Shown here: in pieces, positions 11,270 to 22,142 of the stretch
Position numbering within the stretch: position 1 is the first letter of the stretch
Layout of the letters: each line of letters begins with the position of its first letter
Notes under the pieces: generated by a model
What the model was told of the DNA's origin: nothing
Database searches by the model: none
What the model saw: only the letters and a program-made list of their open reading frames with translations
NCBI RefSeq assembly: GCF_000165425.1
Contig: NW_001799566.1
Span: forward strand, 186,001 to 250,000
Direction: 5' to 3'
From: Paramecium tetraurelia
Taxonomy: Eukaryota; Ciliophora; Oligohymenophorea; Peniculida; Parameciidae
DNA: 64,000 bases
Made by a program: the position numbers and the translations under genes

Positions 11270-12364
11270 TCAAAAGTCTGCATCCATAGTAAATACTTTA
11301 TCTTATTTTTTGCTCATAACTCCAGCTTTTTGGTAGTCTCCAACTCTTCTTTCGAAGAAATTAGTTTTACCTTATAAGGATATCATATCCATCCATTCAA
11401 AAGGATTCTTTGAATTGTAGATCTTAGGAGCTCCCAATGCAAATATCAATCTATCTGCAACGAATTCAATATATTATTTCATCAAATTGGAATTCATTCC
11501 AATTAGTTCAACTGGTAAAGCTTCACTGATGAATTCTTTTTCAATTTCAACAGCAGAAGAAATGATTTCATGAACTCGTTGAATACTCAACTTATTAATC
11601 ATATGTTTGTAAAGAAGACAAGCAAAGTCTGTATGGAGACCTTCATCTCTTGAAATTAATTCATTTGAAAAGGTGAGTCCTGGCATCAATGATCTTTTTT
11701 TGATCCAAAATATAGCACAAAATGAACCAGAAAAGAAGATGCCTTCAACAGCAGCAAAGGCAATCAATCTTTCAGCAAATGAATCATTATTATTAATCCA
11801 TTTCATTGCCCACATTGCTTTCTTTTGAATAACAGGCACATTATCAATGGCATGGAGAAGATAGTTCTTCTCATTTTCATCGGTTATATAGGTATCAATC
11901 AAAAGTGAATAGGTTTCTGAGTGAATGTTCTCCATAGCTATTTAAAATCCATAGAAGCATCTTGCTTCAGGAACTTGCACTTCTGTACAGAACTATTGGG
12001 CCAAGTTTTCATTCACAATACCATCACTTGCTGCAAAGAAGGCAAGTACATATTTAATAAAGTGCTTTTCATCGGCAGTGAGTTTTTCCCAATCTTTAAG
12101 ATCCTAAAATTTATTAATTAAATAGAATACCTAATATAAATCTATTTCTTCAGCTGTCCAGAAACTTGCTTTGTGTTACTTATACATATTCCAGATGTCA
12201 TTGTATTTTATGGGGAAGAGTACAAATCTATTTGGGTTTTGTTTTAAAAGAGGCTCATCGCATTCGTTCTATTAAACAACTGGTTAACTTGTCTACAAAT
12301 TAGATAAAGGAGTGAAGGTTTAAGTCTTAGTGTTGCCGCTAAATTCTTAATTTTAAATGAGCAT
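11270..12364 (-). CDS. RNR2: Ribonucleotide reductase small subunit (class I, R2)
   Basis: About 355 residues with one 27-base intron. The protein carries the R2 signature. DLKDWEKL is followed by [25 protein letters not shown] contains a Glu and a His diiron ligand and the radical Tyr. [11 protein letters not shown] and [12 protein letters not shown] carry the remaining ligands. It ends FTMDADF, the peptide that docks onto the large subunit R1. The enzyme makes deoxyribonucleotides. The intron sits between DLYQ and DLKDWEK, where family members run straight through, so it is well supported even though it is a multiple of three with no TGA. The start MLIQNQEFSGN is the first ATG. A frame upstream is open but belongs to a probable pseudogene. 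Confidence 0.96.
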
Positions 12365-12449
12365 TTTTGTGTTTGAAATTTAAATTATTATTTTATAATA
12401 TACTTGAATTTTTGGTTTAAAATGATTAAACTTGTTATAATATTCATAA

Positions 12450-13168
12450 TTTAAAAAACGGCGGTTCTCTCCCTCTTTTATATTAATTTCAATAACTCAA
12501 CACCACTAATCCCATAGTTAAAATGCAAGTTCATGCACTCTATCCAAGCATTCAATATTCCCATATGAAATCCTAAGTAGTTGCATTAAATACCTAATTC
12601 CCTATTGCCATTTCTATTATATATTTTTGTTAAGCTAATCACTAACACAACAAATCTCTTAAGTCTTTCATTTATCATTCTACTTAACAGGTCTTTCAAT
12701 TTTAAGAATATTTCATCTTTTTTAAAAACCTGTATATTAATGTTAACAAAAATATCTTAAAATATTGGAGGATTTGCTTTTACCATAGACCTATGAAAAT
12801 TAGCCTATTGATTATCTCTATCTTCTATTAATCCTCTCAAAGTAGTATATTTATACTATTTTTTCCTAAGTACTCATTTATTAATATTGGAGACTTTTGA
12901 TTTCTGCCAATTATTTGGTTTCTTCTATTCTTTTTTCATTTCCATTTTATTTAAATAACTTGTATATACCATAATAAGACAAAGAGAATATGATCATAAT
13001 ATTTGACAATAAAACCAAAAATTTTCCAATAATTATTGTAAGAAAATGATAGAGGACTGCTTAAAGTATTTTTGCAAATTATTTATATAAATCTAGACAT
13101 TCTAATAGTTATCTTATGATCTAAACAAAGAAACCCTTAACAATTATATTATAATTAAAATTTTTCAT
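12450..13168 (-). pseudogene. Remnant of a membrane signalling protein with coiled coil and TPR-like helices
   Basis: On the minus strand a frame from 13168 reads a membrane-helix segment (IIIGKFLVLLSNIMIIFSLS) followed by a coiled-coil start (NEKRIEETKQLAEIKSLQYQ). The coding signal then jumps frame near 12870. It continues as KKDEIFLKLKDLLSRM and NRNGNRELGIQCNYLGFHMG, whose spacing (RELGIxCNYLG) is like the TPR helices in ciliate membrane sensors. I found no GT..AG pair of suitable length for the jump. The frame has no TGA before it meets the RNR2 gene. The simplest view is a decayed gene fragment just upstream of RNR2. The opposite strand also has a 125-codon frame, which I take as its shadow. 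Confidence 0.38.
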
Positions 13169-13624
13169 TGAATTAGTAATTTTTCTATTTTTTCATGATG
13201 GCCATGGAATTCTCAATAAGGAATCCTGAATAAATTGAATTATGGCAAAGTCTAAAATGATTAATATATTTATTAAACATACCTTTATATTAATCGTTCA
13301 TTAATTTTATGATTTTCCATATTCCCATTCAAAATATTAACAAATCACTTTTAACTAGCAATTATAAAATACATTCCTTTATGTAACTGTCTAAGATTCA
13401 ATATATATACAAGAGTATAATCAAAAAGAAAAAGATTTAATACTGAACTTATTGTATTAAATATAATTAAAATTTTTGCTTTTGCTTATTTCTTGGATTT
13501 TTTATAATATTTTTATATTATAAATCATCAAAATATATGTTATATTACATTTCAATTATATTTATCTTAAATATTTAAAGAATAATTAATTTATAAAACA
13601 AAAATAACTAAAAGTAAAAATTTT
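13169..13624. other. Very AT-rich spacer
   Basis: No frame with protein-like composition was seen on either strand in these 456 bases. One GTA..TTTTAG pair near 13250-13290 might be an intron of a decayed 5' exon belonging to the neighbouring remnant, but the exons it would join are too poor to call. Confidence 0.5.
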
Positions 13625-15116
13625 TCAAACAATTCCAAATTATTCCTACCTCTTTGCGATTAATTGCAATTCCTTAAGAAATGTCATGTTTTGCATCGTG
13701 AGTTCATCATTCTATTATTCAATAATATCATTTTATTTTTCTATTTTCTCCTTGGCTAATCGATACTTCTCTTTGACTTACTCTAACTAAAATGTAATAT
13801 TTATTGATATGTAATACCTTGTCTGTATTCTATTTTAATTGATCCTTTAATGAATCTATTTGTTTCTAATAATCACTTTGACTCCTGTTTTACACTTTCT
13901 CCTTGTTATTTTAGTCTTATTCCAACTGTTTGATCAAAATCTTTAGTTTAGCATTTTCAGTTTCATATCTATTGCATTAATCTTTGAACTAGGTTAATTA
14001 AGTTTGATATTGAATGACCTAACATTTAAATTAGGATAGTTCTTATTCTAAGGTCTTGAACTTATTGTTAGTAAATTGCAACTCGTATGTTAATTTATCA
14101 TTTTTTCTTTTGTATTCATTTACTTATTCTTCTAATTGTGTAATTTGAGTATTTTATTACACATATTCTGGAATTTCACTAAATTAAGTGTTTGTTGACC
14201 TTTCAATTTTGTTAAAGTGTGAGAATTGCACTTTTTCTTCTAATTGTTTAGCCTTCTTGAATGCTTATTAGTATTTATTTTCTAAAACGGAATTTTGAAT
14301 TTTATAATTTTCAATTTCATTCTTCAATTTTTCAGTTTAGACTTGAAGTTAATTGTGTTAATGTGCCGATTCCTTGAATTTTGTAATTTCTTATTTTGAT
14401 GATTCATATTATTCTTCTAAATATTGGTTTTCATTTTTAAGTTGAATAATTTATTTTTTCAATTTATTGACTTCATCATTGTATGTTGATTTTTCATTTT
14501 GTAATTGGTTGAGTTGGTCTTGGAGTTAAGAGTTTTTAATTTTTTATTGATCAAGATCTTTGAGACTCTTTTCGTATAGCTCTTTGGTTAGTTGAACTTC
14601 GTAAGTGGATATTAATTGGGTTGAAGATTTCTTTTGACTAAGAATTTTATGATGAATGAGATTCTCCTTTTCGAAACCGAATGATTCTGCTAGAGTTTTT
14701 TGATGAAATGATTCACTGGCACGACTATCACTGAGGTCAGTTTCCCCAAGATTAACAACTTAATAGGTAAAGTGTATTTTTGCATTTGGGTCTGGACTTC
14801 GTTCTAGATTAAGTGCGCATTGTCCTTCGATGGGCATGGTTTCATTGATATTAAAATTGACAACTCCAGCTAGTTTGGATTGGCCATCAACATTCAGGAG
14901 AGCAATTAAGTGTGTCTTCTTTTAGGTGTTCTCACCAACGTTGAAATCAAGTGTGAGTACCTCATTAACAATGAAAATATTTCTGGTTTTTTCTTTGGTT
15001 CTAGTCAAACATTTGTTGAGCCCTCGTTTCCACATCACTTGTAAAGTACAGGGAAATTTAACAGAAAGCTCTACTTTGCTGATATTGAGAGTGACTTAAT
15101 AGCGGAAAGCCTTCAT
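13625..15116 (-). CDS. N-terminal C2 (NT-C2) domain plus long coiled coil
   Basis: About 486 residues, with one 31-base intron near the 3' end. Residues 1-130 (FRYQVTLNISKVELSVKFP, WKRGLNKCLTRT, then a beta-rich stretch to about IHFTYQVVNL) fit the NT-C2 domain of EEIG1, EHBP1 and plant PMI1. Those proteins bind membranes or GTPases and link to actin or endosome movement. Residues about 180-486 are almost continuous coiled coil (Glu/Lys/Gln/Leu heptads). Domain order and size match the EEIG1/synaptic-type family, but the exact orthologue is not known. The start ATG at 15116 faces the divergent gene starting at 15144, so only 27 bases separate the two start codons and the promoter region must be very compact. 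Confidence 0.8.
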
Positions 15117-15143
15117 TTGAATTGAGAATCAGTTAATTAATTA

Positions 15144-16015
15144 ATGAATCAATAGGGAAACATGTATGATTTTAAGATAGTGTTGGGAAGAGTGAAGGAG
15201 AAGAACATGAGTGTGAGATTAAATTACAGTTAGACGAAGAGTGAGGATTATGAGATGGTGATAAAATTGAAGGTGAAGAGCAACATTGATGTGAAAACTG
15301 CCGATAGTGAATTCAAGGAGAGGTGCAAGAGTACTTACACTATTCTGACATCGTTTGTGTAATAAAGAATCTAGACCAAGTTAGGAAGTAAATTCGAGAT
15401 TTTTTGAAGCCCACCTTTGCTCTCAGTTATCATGTAGATGAACAATATGCATACATCACTTTTAAATATGCTAATTAAGTGGAGCAGTAGGAGTTTATGG
15501 AGATCTGTTAATTCATTCGAGAGACAATGGAGAAGTCATAAGAAAGGGAAGAGGTGGAATTATAGATTGAAAGTGATTTGTCATTTGAGAAATTGGGTTA
15601 AAGTATTTCGAATGCTGTTTATCAAATGAATTTGGAAGTGCAAGGTAAGGCTGAATTTCAAAAGGACACTGTGAAGTTGTTGGAAAACCTCAAGATGTGT
15701 AAACAAGAGAATTTGCCTTACTTTTTGTAAGAGAAATATTTGAGTCAAATTTTAATATATCTTTAATTATTAGAGAAGGCTCATGCAGAGGTTGAAATCG
15801 ATAAGTTGGAATACGATTTGGGATTTGCTCAACCCAGTATTGAATTGCCATTCAAATTTGCGATCTATGGGAAGTTATAAAGGTTTGCTGAGGAGTATTT
15901 GGATTAGGGAATCGAATTGGCAATTAAGGGGCCTGGTTTGAGTGCGGAGATAGATTTCACTTATAAGGGGAGCTTGTTCACATTGATTGACAATATTTTA
16001 ATTATTAAGTAATGA
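15144..16015 (+). CDS. Unknown protein with a single-base frame break at a T run
   Basis: The frame starts MNQQGNMYDFKIVLGRVKEK and reads to KFEIF followed by TGA at a run of six T near 15399-15404. The protein clearly continues in the minus-one frame (LKPTFALSYHVDEQYAYIT) and runs without further breaks to a TGA at 16013. One extra T would give a 290-residue protein with no introns. The N-terminal 130 residues are beta-rich and could be a small lipid- or protein-binding fold. The C-terminal half is helical, ending SLFTLIDNILIIKQ. I recognise no family. The likely cause is a base missing from the T run; a true frameshift, in the cell or at translation, cannot be excluded from sequence alone. 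Confidence 0.7.
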
Positions 16016-16045
16016 AATGCAACACAATATTTTAATTATAAAGAA

Positions 16046-17342
16046 AATGAATGTTTTCGAACAATCATTAAAATAAATATAGGAATTAAATTTCAAGGGT
16101 CAATACAGAAAAGCATATGAATAACTCAAGCAATTAGGGAAGGATCTGGAGACTTATGATGCCACTTTTGGAGTGTTCTCAAAAACGATCATGCAACATA
16201 GAATTATTGGCTGCCTTCTATACTGAGTATGGGAGTGTGGCATTGAAATTGAGTTTATTGGATATCTCTAAGGAGTGTGTGCAATGTGCATTTTATCATT
16301 TGAAAGACTTTGCGAATCTGAACCTATTTATCTTGAATATCCTCACATATTAGAGAATCAAATTCTGGCTTTGTAGGTAGGACAATTGTCTCTTATATAG
16401 ATCAGATATCTAGACTCCATTCATTTGTTAAAGAGACTCTTGAATGTCGTGCCTAATTCTCTCATTCATTACAAAATTGAGATCTTCATCAATATTGCAA
16501 ATTCCCAAAGAGCTTGGTGTAATTATGAGGATGCTGAAAGTTCCATCAACCAAGCTGAACAACTGGCCAATCTACTCAGTCCATCTCATTACAATGATTT
16601 ACTCAAAACCAACATTCTATTTCTTAAGGCTCGACTGTACATGGACACAGATAGAAGCAAACATGGACTGGATTTTGCATTGGAGTACGTAAATCAAATG
16701 TTAATTAGTTGTCAGTTGTTTGCAGCAAAGAGAGATGTTATTGCCATGTGATCATCCTGACATTGCTATAGCTATGGAACTTGTTGCCAAAATCAATTTT
16801 ATTTAGAATATAGTGCAGGAAGCATAAAAGTATCATGATTAGGCCTATAAGTTGAAGATCAAGGCTTTTGGCTTGCACAACTTTGAGACCATAGATTCAA
16901 TCAATGAAAAGGGACGTCTCTTGCTCTCCTACAAAAAGGTACCCTCATCTTAATTAAGCAGGAATAACATGCCATGTATTACTTCTAATTGATCGGAGAC
17001 ATCAGTTAAGTACTGTTGGGTCCTTGCAATCAATACCAAGCACTCTCTTACAACAATCTAGGATGTGCTTTGTTCAATATTGGCAAATATGATTCTTCTA
17101 TACAATAACACTCGAAGGCTCTTTGCATCTATGAGAAGTTGTGCGGTCAAGAACATGCTAAATTAGTATTCTCCTTAAACTAAATGGCTAATGCCAATAA
17201 GTTGCTTAACAGACCAAAAGCAGCTTTCACAATTTGGAGACGTTGCCAAACGATCTTGGAGAAAAATCCTTAAGTAAATTCCAAATAGTTATCTGCCATA
17301 AAGTCTAGTTTATAAGGATTGTCTATACAAGAAGAAGATTGA
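16046..17342 (+). CDS. TPR-repeat protein (kinesin-light-chain-like repeats) with frame breaks
   Basis: The start MNVFEQSLKQIQELNFKG is followed by helical pairs. The second half has clear TPR units: HPDIAIAMELVAK, YNNLGCALFNIGKYDSSI, HSKALCIYEKLCG and EHAKLVFSLNQMA. The spacing (about 42 residues, HP/EH at helix starts) resembles kinesin light chain. A 23-base intron near 16940 is sound, and another of 22 or 25 bases near 16700-16735 fits. In the first third the frame must shift around 16181-16226 (an A5 run, then TGA at 16224), and again near 16253-16310, where a 20-base intron (16253-16272) would work. The first shift has no good intron. The gene either carries a one-base error or is damaged. 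TPR proteins mediate protein-protein contacts; the partner is unknown. Confidence 0.68.
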
Positions 17343-17372
17343 TTATTATATATAATATTTAATTAAATTTTC

Positions 17373-17792
17373 ATGTAAAAATCAGGATAGCCTTACATTG
17401 AAAATTCATTAACCAAGAGAGACGCTCCATTTTAATATGAACCACAATCAAAATTCACTCCATTACAATTAATACCTCCCATAAATGACAATTTTAGACA
17501 TTTAAAAGGGTTGAAAGCATCGAGATCATAGAATAACAGTAAAGTCAAAATCAAGAAGGTTAAACAGAAATTTCCCTCTTTAATGGAATTCGACGAAATG
17601 CAGACTTAAGATGATGAACTTGAATTTAATGCGTACAATGTAAAACCCTTTGATTCAGTAGCTCCTCAAACCTTCAGGAATATCTATAAGAAAATAGATA
17701 CTATTCTACAGAAGAAGACTCTGTATCAGAACTAAAAAATGTCTCTTTTTAGCAGTGTAGCAGAATCCTCGAAATCAGAAGTAAAGCATTGA
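17373..17792 (+). CDS. Small basic protein, unknown function
   Basis: A continuous 139-residue frame without introns, starting MQKSGQPYIENS and ending SSKSEVKH. It is Lys/Ser/Gln-rich with a short basic patch (KVKIKKVKQKFP) and an acidic patch (QTQDDELEFNAY). No membrane segment or known domain is visible. It lies 30 bases after the TPR gene and 24 bases before the LRR gene, all on the same strand. This is tight spacing of a kind common here and no proof of a shared function. Confidence 0.65.
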
Positions 17793-17816
17793 TTTTTAAG
17801 CATTTAATAGAAACTA

Positions 17817-20412
17817 ATGCCGAGAACTCTTGGATTGATTCGTACGAATACAAACAACAACAAAGTACTTGATGCATCCAACTTTTGTATGGGAGACAAG
17901 TACGCCAAAGTGTTGTGTTCAGGAGTGAAACTGACTCTGGATTATTATGAATAAGTGAACCTGAAAAACAACAATCTGACTAGCAGGTCGAGTGAGTGTC
18001 TGAATTAGTTGATACCTACGAAGTTAAAGGGTCTCAATTTGTAAGGGAATAGTTTGGGTCAAGGAGGACACGAATTTGTAAAGGCTCTAAACACAAGATA
18101 TGGTCAATTGCAGTATCTAAATTTGGAGAACAACAAGTTCAATGATGATGGCTGCCGATAACTATTCAAGATGTTATAAGAGAACACTATCATGTAGAAA
18201 CTCAATCTCTCTCATAATCTAATTACTGATAAGTCTATGCCAGAATTCAATGTGTTATTGTAAAAGAATGCTACTCTCAGTGAGATCTATTTACATTGGA
18301 ATCGAATCCATCAAATCGGAGGTATATTATTATAAATAATGATTGAGGCTAGTATATTATAGCAGCACTTTTCATAAATTACAATGTCAAAGTATTAGAT
18401 TTATCATTCAATTCTCTTGGTATCAGATATAAAGATGATGCTCAATCTCCATAAAAGAATAAGCTACCCTATTAAACTTGGCCAGATTACTTCTCTTCCA
18501 AGAATTGTAATCTTATGCATTTAGATCTCTCCAATAATCAATTTAATCAATCCCAATCTGAAGCCATTGCAAAATCACTTGAAGACAACCATACGATATA
18601 TGGATTCCACTTTTCAGGCAATATTCATAGTTCAATTGACCATCTAGGATTTCTAAATATCACCAAATAAACAATTGAATAAAAGGATGTCATCTTGAAG
18701 AAAAATGAAGAATATCAATCAGAAATTATTGGAGCACTTCAAATACCTAGAATAGATGGATTAAAATAGATATAGAGACAATCTTAATTCTATAATGAAG
18801 TGTGTTGGATATGTGATGGATGGGTTGAGTGTACATTCCTCTGGTAACCTAATCATTTGGACATCAAAAGAGAACCATTATTCATCCATTTGAGTCATGA
18901 ACGATATGCTCCAATCAAAATGGAACTCATGGATGATGAATAAAGAGAAAGATCCCCAATGTCTCGAAAATCTAATTCTTACAAAATATGGTACGTATAA
19001 AGAATGGTACCATCAAAATAGCCAATTCGATTCTTCTTTTCAAGTCCTTTATTAAAATAAGCTCAAGTGAGCAGTTAATATGACATTGTTGATTGGCCCA
19101 AAGCTGAATAAAACAAGAAAGTGTTGTTCTATATGATTAATGAGAAACACTTAACATTTCGAAGACCCAGATAATGCAATTAGATAATGTTGCCATCCAA
19201 ACAATAATTTGATGAATTACATTATGAGCCTAGTGTCCATTGCAAGCCAAGAATAAAGGACTATGGTGGAATATTGGATCTTATTATTGATGATACAGTC
19301 GATGAGAATATTGATTAGACTGACAATTTCTTTAAAGAGTGTCATAGGGATTCAGATTAAGAATTCTCAGATTGTTTTGAATGGGATTGGAATAACTCAC
19401 AATTAACCAAACTAATTAAAGAGTAAGATCAACTTATTTAAGTTAAATAGTATTTACATAGAATATATCGAGATTTGGTGTCTGCTTATAGACATTATAG
19501 TGCCTATTCACCAAGTGGTGATATTTGGAGTATTTCCTTAAATGTCTTCACTGATATTTTTTAGTCTTCTTTCGTTGACAATAAGTCATACCTCTTGAAA
19601 GATTTGGATATATCATTTAGATAGACTACATCCAAATACATCAACCAAACTAGAACATCCACTTCTCACGCATTATTAAGACATCAATTTATTGAAATTT
19701 TAGTTAGAATGTCTATGGACAAATATTGCAAACAACCCCTTTTGATGACTCCAATTGAAGCCTTGTAGAAGGTTTACGAAGTAGATGGATTACAGAAGAA
19801 AATCGAGAGTGTTCAAGAATCTCAGACTTGGCGAGATGTGTACTATTGGAGTATGGAATGCAACAGAGTGATCTCAAACAATTCATCGGTTCTCAGGTAG
19901 TTGTATCAAGAATGTGTATAGATGAGATCATTAAACTATTTCACCAATAAGACTTTTGCATCTCCTCAATCCTTTAAAGAATTATTCAATAGAGCTGGAC
20001 TGATTAATGATGTCAATGCAGAGAGAAATGTATTGATTGCATTTGCATTAAGTGTGCCCCTCGTACTAGATGAAATCAATTAAGATAGATAGATTTAGAT
20101 GAGTTTCTAAGAATTTGTTGAAGCATTGGCTCGAGTGGCTGAAAAATATGGGTAGAACAAATCAGTGATCAGCTCAGAATAATTGGCATTGAAATTATAA
20201 CACATCATAGGATAATTACAGGAGTATTACCAGATTGTAGACGAGAACAAAGTATGCTCCATATTTATATCACTTAGATAATCATTCCATAGATGAGACA
20301 ATCCAAGAAGTAAACCAACTTCCTCCAAGAAAATGTTACTAAATTATTGTATGAGATAGATGGATCACCCGTCAATGCCCCATAAATCTATGAATTTGAT
20401 TTTGTAGAATGA
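17817..20412 (+). CDS. Leucine-rich-repeat protein (ribonuclease-inhibitor type) with long C-terminal region
   Basis: About 847 residues, two 26-base introns. From about residue 60 to 270 there are LRRs of the RI type with 28-29-residue spacing: LKGLNLQGNSLG, LQYLNLENNKF, MQKLNLSHNLIT, VKVLDLSFNSLG and LMHLDLSNNQF. The central part includes WICDGWVECTFLW, which looks like a lectin- or EF-like core seen in ciliary LRR proteins. The C-terminal part has MSFQEFVEALARVAEKYG, reminiscent of degenerate EF-hand regions in axonemal proteins. The second intron near 20250 removes a frame break close to the C-terminus. Its stop lies only 20 bases from the stop of the convergent gene. A ciliary or cytoskeletal role is an inference. 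Confidence 0.82.
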
Positions 20413-20432
20413 TTAAAACATAATATATTTAG

Positions 20433-20855
20433 TCAATTAATCTAAATCATATATTGTACTAATCATCCCTGTCTTACTTTCTTTTTATAATTAATATAAG
20501 CATAGGCTTTGGAATTTCGAAATCTTATTCTATTAAAGTGTTAGATGTATTTCCCAAAACCTATTTTGTTTCTGCATAATTACAATATCTAAATTCATTG
20601 GATCAAAAAACAGATTGAAAGGCTCATTCAATTAGGTTTCTTCCTTAATTTATTGGTTCTTAATTTCAGGATCTCTTTTCTTGTTAAAAGTTGTGAACCC
20701 AAAATCCTTAAGATTTATTAGCAATTTTTGCTTTCTTAGACTACTTTTGGCTTTTAAATCATGCTCAGTTAGCTTAGTAATTGTTGCATTATTGCAACTT
20801 GATATTTGTTTCTATCTCCAATCATCCCAATTATTGAATGGATGTGTTCATTCAT
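20433..20855 (-). CDS. Small hypothetical protein
   Basis: About 125 residues with two introns (26 bases inside the 5' part, 19 bases near the end). The frame after the first intron reads LTEHDLKAKSSLRKQKLLIN, then LNEPFNLFFDPMNLDIVIMQ, a well-formed mixture of helices and strands. I recognise no family. If the 19-base intron is not real, the frame would continue into the 3' end of the LRR gene on the other strand to a TGA near 20366. The version given here avoids that overlap and uses a GTAAG..TTAG intron. It starts 75 bases downstream of the SPF30-like gene stop on the same strand. Confidence 0.5.
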
Positions 20856-20930
20856 GCGAATTGGAACTAGTGTTTATATCTATGAATCAAGTATTTTTGA
20901 TTAATCACAAATTATATATATATTTATTTA

Positions 20931-21863
20931 TCATTCCTTCAACTAATCACATTTTTGTCTATAAATGCTTTCTGCCTTCTGACCTAGATCTGGTTTGATA
21001 GTTGAAACCTTCTAGCTGAAAGACTGCCAAGATGATTATTTCTCTTGAGCATATTTAGTAATTTTAGACAACTTAAATGTTTGTTTCATTGCCTTGATTT
21101 TCTTCTTTTTTGCTTATCTCTATTATTCATTATCAGTAGGCAGATATTTTAAATTTTCAGGTACCTAAAATTCATCCATTTCTTCAAAATTCATTTTTTT
21201 AGAATCATTCAACTACTTCTTAGCTTCCCTTAAATAAATCAAAGGCACAATTTCTCTATTTGAATTTTTCTTAAATCTTATGTGATACCCTTCTTCTGTT
21301 ACTTTTTCAATTGTTCCCAAATAATAACGCCCGTCTGAAGAGTATATTGCTTCACATTATTATCCCACTGTAAATAATTTACTATCCGGAATAGGTTGAA
21401 CTTTAATAAAAATGGCATGCATTTTCACGACTTCCTAATACCCAATAAATTGGATGTCTGCTTCTTATTCTTCAGTATCAATTTAAATAAGCTTTGCATT
21501 ATACCATTTCCTATCCTATTCATGGTATGCCTTAGCCAATTTATCAATATCCTCACCATTGAGTCTATTAACACTAAATAAATTGTCCTGTGTTTTCTAT
21601 AAAGATGCGATTTCCTTCTCTTGTGCTTCCTTAGCTAATACCAATTCATCCTTGATATTTTTTAATTCTGCTATTGTTGAACTCTCTTCCTCATGAGATA
21701 GCAATAGATTCACTTTAAACATATGGTTTTTCAGCATAATCAAAGTTTTATATCCTTCAATCACCTTACTCTAATCCAATTGTTGTACAGGAGGCTGGTA
21801 ATTCTCTGGTGGGTCATAATAATCAAATGAGTCTATCTTTTATTTTTTATAGGGTTCAGACAT
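20931..21863 (-). CDS. SMNDC1: SPF30/SMNDC1-like Tudor-domain splicing factor
   Basis: A 310-residue frame without introns. The N-terminal 110 residues are helical (LIMLKNHMFKVNLLLS, then ELKNIKDELVLAKEAQ), like the SPF30 N-terminus. A Tudor core lies around residue 165-215: FTVGQQCEAIYSSDGRYYLG, then the TIEKVTEEGYHIRFK strand and a REIVPLIYL strand. The aligned SMNDC1 segment is VGDKCMAVWSEDGQCYEA. Then come QQRQAKKKKIKAMKQTFKL and SWQSFSQKV, equal in position to the KKKKALKKAQRIKE and KWQQF motifs. In other species it binds dimethyl-arginine on Sm proteins and helps tri-snRNP join the spliceosome. The protein is longer than human (238) because of the N-terminal part. The last residues could differ if a 25-base intron near 20950-20980 is used. 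Confidence 0.82.
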
Positions 21864-22142
21864 TTATTAAATTATATAATACATCCAAAATGATAAATTA
21901 ACTTATTTCAAACAAAATTGACTTAATCCAAAAACAATAGCATTTTAAGTGAATTACTTATTAAATAAGCAAGACATCGTCTTTGTTATGATGTATAAAG
22001 TATTACAGAATAAATAGGAAAATTTACTGAGAAATTATTATTTAAGAGAATTTGCTTATGAAACTAAAGCAAAATAAGGATTAATATATGAATATAAGTG
22101 ATTTATCCTTTATATATATATTTTTCATTATTCAAAACCGTT

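Noticed and set aside
12523-12900. Plus-strand frame of 125 codons
   Set aside because: The minus strand has better protein-like content (TPR-like text), and with one stop codon random frames of this size are expected.
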